From: CAYZIC01 sp964478335 | GTDB taxonomy: Bacteria; Verrucomicrobiota; Kiritimatiellia; RFP12; DVOR01 | NCBI GenBank assembly: GCA_964478335.1 | Contig: CAYZIC010000001.1 | Span: forward strand, 15,592-79,591 | Length of the DNA: 64,000 bases | Reading direction: 5' to 3' | Program-made: the position numbers and the translations under genes | Part shown: piece by piece, positions 35,428 to 43,606 of the stretch | How positions within the stretch are numbered: the stretch's first letter is position 1 | Layout: the number at the start of each line of letters is the position of its first letter | The notes under the pieces: model-generated | Told to the model about the DNA's origin: nothing | Seen by the model: the letters and a program-made list of their open reading frames with translations, nothing else | Database searches by the model: none

Positions 35428-35901
35428 TTAGCCAATGATCAAGTTTTCGTTTGCCAATTCGAGGTAGCGTTCAATAAACTCCTCGTCGGTGTCTGCCTCG
35501 ATCTGGTCGCAGATACTGTCGTCCATCAGATTGCGGATTGCATCCATGCCCACTTCTTCGATTGCTTCGGCAGGAGTGGTAAAGCTAAGGCCGTTATCAA
35601 CGGAGATAGCAGCGTCTGCACCAAGCTCGAATGCTTCGAGCGTGCCAATCTGCGTGTACACGTCTACTAACTCGCACTCACCAAGGTTAACCCATCCGTA
35701 TTGCGTTTCGATTGCAACGTATAGGCCAAACTCCTCGGATGCGTAAACCTTAATTTGTTCACCTTGAGCATCATTGCCTTCGTACGCTAAAAATGCAAAC
35801 GATACGTTGTCCGCATCGAAACCAACGTCTGCTGCGATAAGTGCTGCGGACTCTTCTGCTGTTAGCTTGCGGGTGTTTTTGATTGAGTTAATTGTTTTCA
35901 T
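35428..35901 (-). CDS. Strongly acidic accessory protein (cassette gene 1)
   Basis: ATG at 35901 has AAGGAA upstream. A longer reading starting at 36021 would cross the promoter. The 157-residue protein has 33 Asp/Glu against 7 Lys/Arg, as in DNA-mimic proteins. It starts MKTINSIKNTRKLTAEE. No family is recognised. It is the first gene behind a well-formed leftward promoter whose core is repeated at the early promoter near 62.16 kb, so it is likely expressed early. Confidence 0.7.
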   Translation of the reverse strand: MKTINSIKNTRKLTAEESAALIAADVGFDADNVSFAFLAYEGNDAQGEQIKVYASEEFGLYVAIETQYGWVNLGECELVDVYTQIGTLEAFELGADAAISVDNGLSFTTPAEAIEEVGMDAIRNLMDDSICDQIEADTDEEFIERYLELANENLIIG

Positions 35902-35958
35902 GGTCGTGTTCCTTTTTTGTTGGTTGGTTGATTGTGTTTTGTCTCTTAAAACGCCTCT

Positions 35959-35991
35959 ATTATAGCGTATTTGTGCTATTGTTACAATAGC
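35959..35991 (-). promoter_or_regulatory. Leftward promoter of the accessory cassette with palindromic operator
   Basis: On the minus strand -35 TTGTAA and -10 TATAAT (plus 35959-35964) are 17 bases apart. A perfect 17-base palindrome GCTATTGTTACAATAGC (35975-35991) covers the -35 box. The sequence from the -10 onward (35942-35966) is shared with the promoter at 62167, with 23 of 25 bases identical. Confidence 0.8.
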
Positions 35992-36000
35992 AAATATACA

Positions 36001-36026
36001 AAAAAGTGCAAAAAAATGCACTTTTT
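36001..36026. terminator. Bidirectional terminator-like hairpin
   Basis: AAAAAGTGCA and TGCACTTTTT are perfect ten-base arms around a six-A loop, with A and T tracts on both sides. It separates the late operon from the accessory cassette promoter. Confidence 0.7.
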
Positions 36027-36072
36027 GGGGTATTTTGGGGTATTTTTGTTTTTTTTAGGGGGCTGGATGCAA

Positions 36073-36100
36073 AAAAACCGCAGTTTTAGCTGCGGTTTTT
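36073..36100. terminator. Bidirectional terminator at the end of the late operon
   Basis: AAAAACCGCAG and CTGCGGTTTTT form an 11-pair stem with a TTTTAG loop. It lies 23 bases beyond the last structural gene in the leftward direction. Confidence 0.85.
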
Positions 36101-36122
36101 GCCCTTATATATAAGGATGGGG

Positions 36123-36836
36123 TCAAATTGTCGGGATACTAAAGGCTGGCGGGGCACTATCGAGGGTGACCAGGCTGCTGGCATGGAGGTCGATCGACCC
36201 CTCCTTTGCGTCTGCGACCGCAGTCGAACTTGGTCGAATTGCAAAAGTCACGTGTGGTATTGTATGACCGTATGCGACTGCCTCGGCCCTGGCCGTCATA
36301 GCCATTGGTAGTATCTCGCTGTAAGGCTGCCCCTGCACTATATCGGTTGTAAGTGTTGCCAGCTGCTGGCAGGCGGCAGGGTTTACGGTTGACGGCTTGG
36401 CGCCAATGGACAGCAAGATATCGACGGTTGCAGTACCAACAATTGCAAGAGACGAGCAGTCCCCAATAAGGCGTATCGTTCGGCGGCCAGCAGGCCTCCC
36501 TGAAACGAAACTCACGGAAGAATAGGCGTCTGTGGTCAGCTCGACCGGGTAACTTGTCTCTGATTGCTCGAAGCGGAACGCATAGGCAGCCGACAGGCTG
36601 CTGCCATAGACGACGGTAGGCTCTAACGTGTCAACCTTGCTAGACGCAGCTCCGCTCGCCTCTCGCTGGATAATTGCCGCGACTGGCCTGCTTGACAAGT
36701 CAACCGTATCACTCGAGTGTCTCTGCGACGCAAAAGCTGTCGCAGTGCGGCCGCTGTGGGGATTGGCGGTGCGGAGGATAACTTTGCCGCTTGCGCCGAT
36801 CAGCAGGTGCCGATTATGAGTGAGGAGGGTTGCCAT
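36123..36836 (-). CDS. Phage structural protein of unknown role (last late gene)
   Basis: ATG at 36836 lies four bases after the upstream stop and gives 237 residues starting MATLLTHNRHLLIGASGKVIL. The sequence is rich in Ser, Thr and Ala and beta-like, as in virion surface or fibre proteins. No known domain is recognised. It is the final gene before the late terminator. Confidence 0.6.
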   Translation of the reverse strand: MATLLTHNRHLLIGASGKVILRTANPHSGRTATAFASQRHSSDTVDLSSRPVAAIIQREASGAASSKVDTLEPTVVYGSSLSAAYAFRFEQSETSYPVELTTDAYSSVSFVSGRPAGRRTIRLIGDCSSLAIVGTATVDILLSIGAKPSTVNPAACQQLATLTTDIVQGQPYSEILPMAMTARAEAVAYGHTIPHVTFAIRPSSTAVADAKEGSIDLHASSLVTLDSAPPAFSIPTI

Positions 36837-36840
36837 GGCG

Positions 36841-37911
36841 TTACTCAAAGATGTGGTTATTGTCGTGAGGCTCAAATGCCACGATGAGCGACGGATTGGT
36901 GGCGACGGTGATGCGTTGGTTGGCATCGACCTTGACCAGCTTGGCCGTGATGCCGTCGTCCGTGACGGTTAAGTCACCTGCGAGAGTTGTCGGTGGCACA
37001 TATTGGCCGAGCTGGTATGGTCCTCTCTGATACTGCGTGATCGAGGCATTGCCTAGTACTGCGACAATCATCGATACAACCGTACCAGACTCTTTTGCGG
37101 TCGAGAGATGCCAGGTAAAATCATAGGTGTGACTCTGCGCATCGATTATTTTTTTGACGGCCTTGATATGCAAATAGACGGGGCCAGCGTAGGTGTCATC
37201 AGCCACCGGATGCCACGGGGTGTCATACGTCCCGCTATAGGTTACCGTTGCGCCGCCGAGCGCATTGACGCAGCCCTCGTATTGAGGCGCAGTACCTAAA
37301 AACATCTCAAACTTTTTGCCATTAATCCTGGCATCAAAGATCTCGATCTTGCCGCTCCCGCCAGAGACTGCGGTAATCGCGGACGTGACATAGGGGATCA
37401 CGTGGACATTATAATCGTCAGATCGGATATTGAGCTCATCGCCGTGGAGGACAGGCACAACTCGCGCGATCCTTACAAAAATATCAGACTTGCTGCGTAA
37501 CGCATCGAGCTCATCGCTCGTTAGACTTGCGTGATACTTGCAATACGCGCTATCTCCTCCGCCAATCCTGATGGCTGCATACACATCCACGGACGAGGAT
37601 AGGCGAGTAGGCGACCAAGTTGACATCGTCTCGCCATGCGCAACTTTGACCCATCTGGCATACGCATCGGAGGTCGCTCGCCCCTCAATATCCGCACCCT
37701 TGTTGTCGCAATAAACGGACTCGACAGACGACAGACACCCACTGGTGTGATAGACAATAATCGATTTATTTTTATAAGAGTACCTGACCTCAAAAGGGTG
37801 AGGAGGCCTGCGGGCGTTGCGGCTTGAGGCAGGGGATGGAGAGGCAAGATTTTGCGATCCGAGGAGCGCTGCCAACTGTGCGGCCGTTGTGTCTGAGAGT
37901 AATTTTGCCAT
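36841..37911 (-). CDS. Phage virion protein of unknown role
   Basis: ATG at 37911, with AAGGATC upstream, gives 356 residues. A longer reading to 38106 would overlap the coiled-coil membrane gene. The protein begins MAKLLSDTTAAQLAALLG and is then largely beta-like with Ser- and Thr-rich segments, suggesting a capsid decoration, tail or fibre part. I cannot assign it to a family. Confidence 0.6.
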   Translation of the reverse strand: MAKLLSDTTAAQLAALLGSQNLASPSPASSRNARRPPHPFEVRYSYKNKSIIVYHTSGCLSSVESVYCDNKGADIEGRATSDAYARWVKVAHGETMSTWSPTRLSSSVDVYAAIRIGGGDSAYCKYHASLTSDELDALRSKSDIFVRIARVVPVLHGDELNIRSDDYNVHVIPYVTSAITAVSGGSGKIEIFDARINGKKFEMFLGTAPQYEGCVNALGGATVTYSGTYDTPWHPVADDTYAGPVYLHIKAVKKIIDAQSHTYDFTWHLSTAKESGTVVSMIVAVLGNASITQYQRGPYQLGQYVPPTTLAGDLTVTDDGITAKLVKVDANQRITVATNPSLIVAFEPHDNNHIFE

Positions 37912-37924
37912 AGTCAAAAGATCC

Positions 37925-38278
37925 TTACTTAACAAATAATTTGGCAACGCTGGCAAAAATCGACTGCCCGCCGACAGAGATGAGCAACGCAGCCCCCAGC
38001 CAGATAATCGCACGATCTCGTCCCCTGAGGATACCCTCGTACTTAGACTCAACGGCCCTGACAATCCCGTCGCAATCCGCTCGCTCCTGCTTGATCCGCT
38101 GGTCAATTTTGGCCAGCGTCTTGCCCTGCTCAGAGATCAGTCTGAGGCAGAGTAGGCTCAGGTTGATCGACACGGCACTCGCAGCAGGTGCCCCCTCTTT
38201 TTTGAGATCCTCAAGGGCACTTTTTGCCTCCTCCACCTGCTGCTGCATCAGCGTCGCCTCTGTTGTTGATATGCACAT
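37925..38278 (-). CDS. Coiled-coil protein with C-terminal membrane anchor (possible lysis protein)
   Basis: The 117 residues comprise a charged coiled coil (QQQVEEAKSALEDLKKEG and following) and one C-terminal membrane helix (IIWLGAALLISVGG). AAGGAG precedes ATG at 38278. Phage proteins with this shape (XhlA-like) assist holins in lysis modules, and small membrane and lipoprotein genes follow in the same area. The role is inferred from layout. Confidence 0.6.
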   Translation of the reverse strand: MCISTTEATLMQQQVEEAKSALEDLKKEGAPAASAVSINLSLLCLRLISEQGKTLAKIDQRIKQERADCDGIVRAVESKYEGILRGRDRAIIWLGAALLISVGGQSIFASVAKLFVK

Positions 38279-38291
38279 CGCCTAATACTCC

Positions 38292-38340
38292 TTGACAAAA
38301 AAATAAATAAATGATACCTTAGCTCCAAAAAAAAGGAGCT
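38292..38340 (+). promoter_or_regulatory. Rightward promoter and inverted repeat before a small membrane gene
   Basis: -35 TTGACA (38292-38297) and -10 TACCTT (38315-38320) are 17 bases apart. AGCTCC, eight A bases and GGAGCT (38321-38340) form an inverted repeat spanning the expected transcript start. The GGAG in its right arm is also the ribosome site. Confidence 0.6.
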
Positions 38341-38342
38341 CC

Positions 38343-38534
38343 ATGAAAAAACTGTTTACCGAATTAAGCAAAATCGCTATCGCCTTGGCGATCTCTCTCG
38401 CCATCGGCCTGGCCATCGCAGAGATCCTCTTTAGCCTGCAACGCAGCTACTCAATGACCATCGGACACGCCAGGCTAATCATCCCCATTATCATCTATCT
38501 CGCAATCGAGCGACATTGCCTCAAGGATGATTAG
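38343..38534 (+). CDS. Small rightward membrane protein within the lysis region
   Basis: This protein has 63 residues with two hydrophobic helices (IAIALAISLAIGLAIAEI and LIIPIIIYLAI). It runs against the surrounding leftward genes but has its own promoter and an ideal ribosome site (AAGGAG). Genes added to phages with their own promoter are called morons and often act on the host. The function is unknown. It could instead be a chance frame, but the signals argue against that. Confidence 0.55.
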   Translation: MKKLFTELSKIAIALAISLAIGLAIAEILFSLQRSYSMTIGHARLIIPIIIYLAIERHCLKDD

Positions 38535-38545
38535 CCGCTACGCTG

Positions 38546-38851
38546 CTACTTGGTTAACGATATAGGCAGATCGGTCTCGGGCGAGATCGTTTGCGTGGGT
38601 GTGGCCGTGGTCGACTCTTCGCCCTCGTTTTGTGCCATGATGTCTGCCGAGAGGATGGAGAGGGATCTGCGACCGTCGTCTGTGTCGGGGGTGCGTGGAT
38701 CACCTGGCACCTTGCCGACAGTGATGGTGCAGTCTCGGACATTGAGGGTAATTGCGTTGGAGCGTGACGGGGTCATCCCCATGCCTGCGCAGCCCGTAAG
38801 AGCGAGTAGCGCAGGGATGGCGAGGAGGGTGAGTAGGTGTGTTTTTTGCAT
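38546..38851 (-). CDS. Phage lipoprotein, possible outer-membrane spanin
   Basis: The 101-residue protein has a lipoprotein signal with lipobox ALTGC (Cys 21) and then an extended Ser/Thr/Pro-rich region without clear domains. In a lysis region such small lipoproteins often serve as the outer-membrane spanin (Rz1-like). The partner could be the small membrane protein at 39053. This pairing is inferred. Confidence 0.6.
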   Translation of the reverse strand: MQKTHLLTLLAIPALLALTGCAGMGMTPSRSNAITLNVRDCTITVGKVPGDPRTPDTDDGRRSLSILSADIMAQNEGEESTTATPTQTISPETDLPISLTK

Positions 38852-38862
38852 GATTGCGTCCT

Positions 38863-39036
38863 TTATTTATCAGAATCCTTGGAGCAAATGAGGCCGCCAG
38901 CTGTGATGATGACGGGTACGACAAGCTGCCAGTTAGCGGTCGTTGTGGGGTCGTTGTCCCATTGCGCAGCGAGCTGCGTAGCGACGACCGAGACGACAGT
39001 GAGAATGGCGGCGGTGGTGGTTTTCCAGTTTTTCAT
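38863..39036 (-). CDS. Holin-like small membrane protein
   Basis: ATG at 39036, with AAGGACT upstream, gives 57 residues: MKNWKTTTAAILTVVSVVAT as a first membrane helix, a short loop with Trp and Asp, a second helix (LVVPVIITAGGLIC) and the charged end SKDSDK. The NWKTT start and the charged tail are common in a class of phage holin-like proteins. It lies between two other small membrane or lipid-linked genes. Confidence 0.65.
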   Translation of the reverse strand: MKNWKTTTAAILTVVSVVATQLAAQWDNDPTTTANWQLVVPVIITAGGLICSKDSDK

Positions 39037-39052
39037 TTTTTTTAGTCCTTTT

Positions 39053-39196
39053 TTAAGGGTTAGTAAAATCATTAAGCGGGTCGTAAACAGATGCGATCTG
39101 TATCGTGGCTAGCCAGTGGCAGCAGTCGTAGCGCATGGCCGAGTAGCCGACAACGAGGGCGACCGCAGCGAGGACGATAGCGATGAGCCATTGCAT
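39053..39196 (-). CDS. Very small membrane protein (47 residues)
   Basis: This short frame begins MQWLIAIVLAAVALVVG and has one membrane helix followed by a 30-residue tail with a Cys pair. Its ATG overlaps the upstream stop (TAATG), and GGAG lies within range, so it is probably translated together with the gene before it. It may be part of the lysis set, for instance an inner spanin, but it lacks a long coiled coil. Confidence 0.55.
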   Translation of the reverse strand: MQWLIAIVLAAVALVVGYSAMRYDCCHWLATIQIASVYDPLNDFTNP

Positions 39197-39891
39197 TACT
39201 TCGTCTCCTGGCCGTCATAGTATGGCGGTGGCGTGAGCGGATAATCGTCCCAGTTTGGCTCCTCGATCGGCTCTGGTTTTGGCTTAGGCGAGATGTCAAA
39301 GGCGATGCGTTGCGGTTGGGGAGTCATTGGCGCGGCCATCATGCGGCTGCGCATCATGGGTTGAGGTGCGAGAGCCATCGCAGGGTCAACCAAAACGCCC
39401 CCTCTAAAATCGTAGTGCTTGCCACCGATGAGGCCGCTCCACGTACGGCCTCGGCGGACGCCCGCATCGCTCACGAGCAGGAGCTGACCGCTCTCAAAAT
39501 TGCGCAATGCTCCGCCAAAGCGAACTCTGCGTGATGGCGTGATGCGCTTGGCGTTGACGGCTTCGGGGAGGGTAATTGTGTAGCGATAGGTGTTGTAATT
39601 ACCCTGCTCTTTACTCGGCCAGCTGCACTGCTCCTCGCCTGCAAAAACGGATACCGCTTTTTTTGTGCCAGTAAACCGAAACTCCATCGAGGGAGCTGCT
39701 GTCGGCTCTTTGCTAAATGATACATAGATATCGGCTGTCCTGCCGTCATCGGCGACTTTTATTGACTCGACACGGCCACGGAGGTCGGGTTGCACGATGG
39801 CGTAGGGGTCTGCCTCAAATGTGGTGACCACGGGGGTGTCAAGGGCAAGGCAAACGCTTGCCATCATCGATAAAAATAGTGCTAGTCTCAT
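39196..39891 (-). CDS. Secreted or virion-associated phage protein, unknown
   Basis: The 231-residue protein begins with a signal-like stretch (MRLALFLSMMASVCLALD) and is then beta-rich. It contains a motif, HYDFRGGVLVDPAMAL, that resembles LNFVGGVLVDDLTPL at the C-terminus of the protein at 40205. The end is Pro- and Met-rich. The signal sequence is unusual for a late phage gene and suggests an exported product. No family is recognised. Confidence 0.6.
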   Translation of the reverse strand: MRLALFLSMMASVCLALDTPVVTTFEADPYAIVQPDLRGRVESIKVADDGRTADIYVSFSKEPTAAPSMEFRFTGTKKAVSVFAGEEQCSWPSKEQGNYNTYRYTITLPEAVNAKRITPSRRVRFGGALRNFESGQLLLVSDAGVRRGRTWSGLIGGKHYDFRGGVLVDPAMALAPQPMMRSRMMAAPMTPQPQRIAFDISPKPKPEPIEEPNWDDYPLTPPPYYDGQETK

Positions 39892-40208
39892 TGGTTGCCT
39901 CCTACTTGTTGCCTCAGCTCTTGCAAGGCTTGGTTAAGCTTGCCCATTAGTTGGCCATTGATCTCTGCGGTGGTGTCAGCCCCGTAAAGGCGAGCTTGGG
40001 CAAGCTCTACTCGATTGAGGGATACTGTGATGTTTACCCCTCGGTTTGTGTAATGGAGCCGTGGCATCTCGGGATCGTCCCAGTCCATCGTCACCATCTG
40101 CGGGATCGTGGGTTTTGGTTTGGGCGGGTCAGGCTTGCCCACGCCGTCTAAGCCCATGGCGAAGCAGTACCAGACGCAGAGTCCGCCAAAAAGTAAGCCC
40201 TTGCTCAT
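39888..40208 (-). CDS. Small phage protein with signal-like N-terminus
   Basis: The 106 residues start with a hydrophobic segment (LLFGGLCVWYCFAMG), then a Pro-rich linker and a helical end with Gln and Leu. It overlaps both neighbours by four bases, so it belongs to the late operon. The function is unknown. Confidence 0.6.
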   Translation of the reverse strand: MSKGLLFGGLCVWYCFAMGLDGVGKPDPPKPKPTIPQMVTMDWDDPEMPRLHYTNRGVNITVSLNRVELAQARLYGADTTAEINGQLMGKLNQALQELRQQVGGNQ

Positions 40209-40981
40209 GGTGTCACCTCGTCAGCCAGTGGCGTGAGGTCGTCCACTAAAACCCCGCCAACAAAGTTGAGCACGGTGCCATCATCGGCCGTGATTGTAAC
40301 AGTCTTGCCCTTTGCTCCGTTTACGCTAAGCCCCCCGTAAATCGGGAAGCCGTAGCCATCAGACACTGCGCCATCGGGCGAGGCGACTACTTTCCAAAAG
40401 TGCTGACCTTGCGGCCTTGCGGACGTGTAGGTGTAGCAGACACCGCTTGTCTTGTCTGCTGGGTTGGGGACTGTGGTGGGGTAGCTGCATACCCACTTTT
40501 CGGTCTTAAAGCCACTGAGCGTGGTCGACCCCATCATCTCGAGCTGTGACGCGGCCGCTGGTACTTGGCTGCACCAAAGGGTGATCACCGCTTCGGCCTC
40601 CGTAAACTTGAGGTCAACGATCTGCAGTTCGCCCGTGTATGGCGGGATGCCAGTCAAAACTGAGATGCTGTTTGCATAGGCTTGCAACCACCAGATGCCA
40701 TCACGTGTGGCATCGTTAATCTCGGCCGTCAAGCTGTCGATTGTCGTCTGCATGGTGGTCAGCTCTGCCTCTTGAGCGGAGACTTTGGCACTGACTGCGT
40801 CTGCCTTTGACTCAACCGCTTTGACTTGTTGGCCAGAGGCGATCGCACCTTTGGGGTAGACCTCTTTGCCATCAGTGGTGATCAAGGCTCGAGCGACATT
40901 GGCTGGCATCGGTGGGAGGCCTTGAGCGGATAATTGCAATGTGCATATTATGCACATTGCTAATAGGGGCTGCTTAATCAT
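40205..40981 (-). CDS. Phage protein with signal peptide, coiled coil and beta domain
   Basis: A signal-like N-terminus (MIKQPLLAMCIICTLQLSAQ) leads to a coiled coil (about residues 52-90, AVESKADAVSAKVSAQEAEL) and a C-terminal beta-rich domain ending in NFVGGVLVDDLTPLADEV. The coiled coil plus beta domain is typical of tail fibre or receptor-binding parts. The signal peptide is not, and is shared by several genes in this stretch. It overlaps its neighbours. Confidence 0.6.
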   Translation of the reverse strand: MIKQPLLAMCIICTLQLSAQGLPPMPANVARALITTDGKEVYPKGAIASGQQVKAVESKADAVSAKVSAQEAELTTMQTTIDSLTAEINDATRDGIWWLQAYANSISVLTGIPPYTGELQIVDLKFTEAEAVITLWCSQVPAAASQLEMMGSTTLSGFKTEKWVCSYPTTVPNPADKTSGVCYTYTSARPQGQHFWKVVASPDGAVSDGYGFPIYGGLSVNGAKGKTVTITADDGTVLNFVGGVLVDDLTPLADEVTP

Positions 40982-42147
40982 TACTTGACCTCCTTGAGTA
41001 CGAGGGTTTGGAGATTATCATCGTAGGCGATGACGCACTTTTTGTTGTCGACTGTGTGAGTTGTGCGGGCGTCTAAGTCGCTTTTTCGGGCGATTGCCGT
41101 CGGCTGAGTCGGGTCTAGGTGGTAAAACGTATGGTTGTCGCCAACCTTGTAGTCGATCTTGTCGAGCTCTAATGCCGAGTAGTCAAACGTTTGATTGGTC
41201 GAGGATCTCACGGCAAATCCGCCAGCAATGTTGGTGCCTGTATTTTTTGCCAATGCCCAATAGTACTTTGCGGGATAGAGTACCAGCCCGCCATTTTTGA
41301 GCCACTCTGTCCCCGCCTTACCATCGATCGAGCCCTGCAATCCTGCAATCTCACCGATCGAGTAGCTGGGCTTAGTGGCGGCCTTTGCCCATGCTTTAAT
41401 AGTTGGGTCTACCTCTTTAGTGAGGTAGCCGCCTTTGGGCTGTGAATAGGCCTTGAGCGCTGCGATCGTGGCCAAACTCGACACGCCAGGCTGGTCGCGA
41501 TAGGTGGTAAGGTCGCTGAGGCCATCTCGCATCATGAGGGCAGATGCGCCCTGCGCCAATAAAAGCTGCGTGCGATCGCCCATAAGGATTGCGCCAGCCT
41601 GCATCTGCTTGTCATCCGGGTTGGCGTATCGACTAATTTGGATGAGCGCACCGTCTGCGCCATTGCCCATCTGCACGACTTGATCTTGCGGCGCAAACTG
41701 GATTACGCCATCACCACTATTTAGATTAGCGATAAAGCTAGCTGTTGCACCGCCCTTGATCTCGCCAATCGAGTAGCTCGGCTTGCTCGCAGCTTTAGCC
41801 CAGGCCTTGATGGTGGGGTCGGCCTCAGTGGTGAGGTAATTGCCCTTGGGCTGCTTGCCGGCCAACGCACCCTGCAATCCCGTGATGGTGCTAATGGCCT
41901 GCGTATGGGCGGCTGGCGCAAAGGTTGCGGGCTTGCCTGAGATGATATCCCAGCTTACTGCGTCAAGGTAGCCTAGCGATTGGATAAAGTTGCGCAGCGT
42001 TTGATCGAGGTCGTCTCGCTGCTCGGTTACGTAGGTCACGACCTCCTCAGCGGTGAGTAGCTTGTCGTCATTGTAGAGATCCTCTTTGGCTGTGCCTGCT
42101 GGTGTGGCGACTGCTGCGAGGGTGGTGAATAAAATTACGTTAATCAT
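40981..42147 (-). CDS. Tail fibre-like protein with internal repeats
   Basis: The 388-residue protein has repeated tail-fibre units: QPKGNYLTTEADPTIKAWAK and QPKGGYLTKEVDPTIKAWAK, each followed by KPSYSIGEI. Such repeats form the shaft of trimeric fibres that touch the host cell. A short hydrophobic N-terminus is also present. The start overlaps the previous gene by four bases. I see no chaperone gene for it. Confidence 0.75.
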   Translation of the reverse strand: MINVILFTTLAAVATPAGTAKEDLYNDDKLLTAEEVVTYVTEQRDDLDQTLRNFIQSLGYLDAVSWDIISGKPATFAPAAHTQAISTITGLQGALAGKQPKGNYLTTEADPTIKAWAKAASKPSYSIGEIKGGATASFIANLNSGDGVIQFAPQDQVVQMGNGADGALIQISRYANPDDKQMQAGAILMGDRTQLLLAQGASALMMRDGLSDLTTYRDQPGVSSLATIAALKAYSQPKGGYLTKEVDPTIKAWAKAATKPSYSIGEIAGLQGSIDGKAGTEWLKNGGLVLYPAKYYWALAKNTGTNIAGGFAVRSSTNQTFDYSALELDKIDYKVGDNHTFYHLDPTQPTAIARKSDLDARTTHTVDNKKCVIAYDDNLQTLVLKEVK

Positions 42148-42674
42148 TGCTTGTCTCCGATCTCTTTGAGGGCTGCGATGAGCCCGTTAAGCGTTTGCTT
42201 GACATCCTTGTCACGGTAACGATCTGGCACCGCTGCGACCGCTGAGAGGACGGTCTCGAGCATCTCCACCGTCACTGGACGAGAGACCTCTGTTGGCCCA
42301 ATGCCAGAGCCTAAGCCAAAAGGATTGATCGCGATCATCGTATCGGATGATGAGATAAAGTGGTAGTCGTCGCCGACGACGACTGAGACTGGATAGTGCT
42401 TGGTCAAGCGGTCGCCCGCCTTGGCCACCTCGACCAGGTAATCGACCATCTCGTTAGTCCGGGTATCAAGCTCAAAAGTGCCATCAGGCGCAATCTTTGC
42501 AGACGCAAGGATATCGTTAGTGGCTGGATTGCGCAGCTCGACCTTGAGGCCTGTGATGCCAGCAAGCCCGAGTTTATCAAAGTTAAGCACTTTGGCCCGC
42601 TCAATCGAGTAAGCAGCCAATACGCTTGGGCCAAAAGAGCAGCCACGGCGATTAAGATCTATGATTAAGTTCAT
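42144..42674 (-). CDS. Phage tail-associated protein, unknown
   Basis: The protein is 176 residues long and begins MNLIIDLNRRGCSFGPSVLA. A beta-like region (GLKVELRNPATNDILASAKI) looks like a small Ig-like or carboxypeptidase-regulatory-type fold, followed by a helical C-terminus. It lies between tail genes, with a good AGGAG site. The exact role is unknown. Confidence 0.6.
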   Translation of the reverse strand: MNLIIDLNRRGCSFGPSVLAAYSIERAKVLNFDKLGLAGITGLKVELRNPATNDILASAKIAPDGTFELDTRTNEMVDYLVEVAKAGDRLTKHYPVSVVVGDDYHFISSSDTMIAINPFGLGSGIGPTEVSRPVTVEMLETVLSAVAAVPDRYRDKDVKQTLNGLIAALKEIGDKQ

Positions 42675-42676
42675 TT

Positions 42677-43606
42677 TTACTCCTCGTTAAAAAACCACTG
42701 CTTGTACCAGGTGGCCGATTTATGTTTTGCAATCCTCTTAAAAACAGGTGTGCCCGTAAAATTACGCTCGCCTTTTTCGTTGAGTAGGACTGGAGATGTC
42801 GACGGAATTGCCTCGCCAGTCTCCTCGTCGATCTCCGTCGCACGAGCGATAAGTCCGCACGATTGCCGCTTGACAAGATAACCTTGCAGCACGATGGCCA
42901 CGTCGTGGCCGATGTCGATAAGCTCATCGTCGATCGTGACCATATTGTGGTCTTGTATGGCGACGGTAATCGTGTATCGCCACAGCCATGTCGGATCGTC
43001 ATAAACTCGAGCCGCGCTCACTGACAAGAGCCCGCATCGCGGCTCAACGGTTCGGCCGTCTAGCTTAATGCGATTTGCATTAACGGTGCCAGACGCGGCG
43101 AGGATTGACGCAGGGATTGCCTTGGCATGGCGTGTAATCGTAAAGACTGGCCGATCGATCTCCGTTTGTATCGCTGACGCAAGCGGCTCTAAGGTCACGG
43201 GCATGACGATCGCCTCGCCTGTCTCGGCATCCTTGAGCAGGTCGACGGTTGAGCGTTGCATGGTCCAGGATCGATCCACCTCTTGCTGCACTGGCAGCTC
43301 AGGATCGCTCCCACCTGAGCCACCTCCTCCAGAGACTTCCTCGCTGCGTTCGTAGGTCGCGGTAAAAATAGCGATACCATATTCAAATGCGCAGCTATAC
43401 TTTGTCAAGCGCAGCCGCTGGTCGGTTGGCGTATAGAGCGAGCCGTATGGCGGCAATCCCGCCCGATCAGGCGTGATATCGCTGGGCACGACACTGGCCA
43501 GAGGCGACCAAACTTTGTACTGTCGAGAGACCGACTCGATCTGGCCGCTCACGTCGCGGTCTACTCTGAGCCCGCCTGCGATCTCTGCGTGGATATAGTG
43601 TGCCAT
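42677..43606 (-). CDS. Phage tail protein downstream of the tape measure
   Basis: This is a 309-residue beta-rich protein with a Gly/Ser linker (SGGGGSGGS, about residues 90-98) dividing two parts. It directly follows the tape measure gene, where distal tail or baseplate hub proteins are normally encoded. No signature motif was identified, so this role is inferred from position. Confidence 0.6.
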   Translation of the reverse strand: MAHYIHAEIAGGLRVDRDVSGQIESVSRQYKVWSPLASVVPSDITPDRAGLPPYGSLYTPTDQRLRLTKYSCAFEYGIAIFTATYERSEEVSGGGGSGGSDPELPVQQEVDRSWTMQRSTVDLLKDAETGEAIVMPVTLEPLASAIQTEIDRPVFTITRHAKAIPASILAASGTVNANRIKLDGRTVEPRCGLLSVSAARVYDDPTWLWRYTITVAIQDHNMVTIDDELIDIGHDVAIVLQGYLVKRQSCGLIARATEIDEETGEAIPSTSPVLLNEKGERNFTGTPVFKRIAKHKSATWYKQWFFNEE

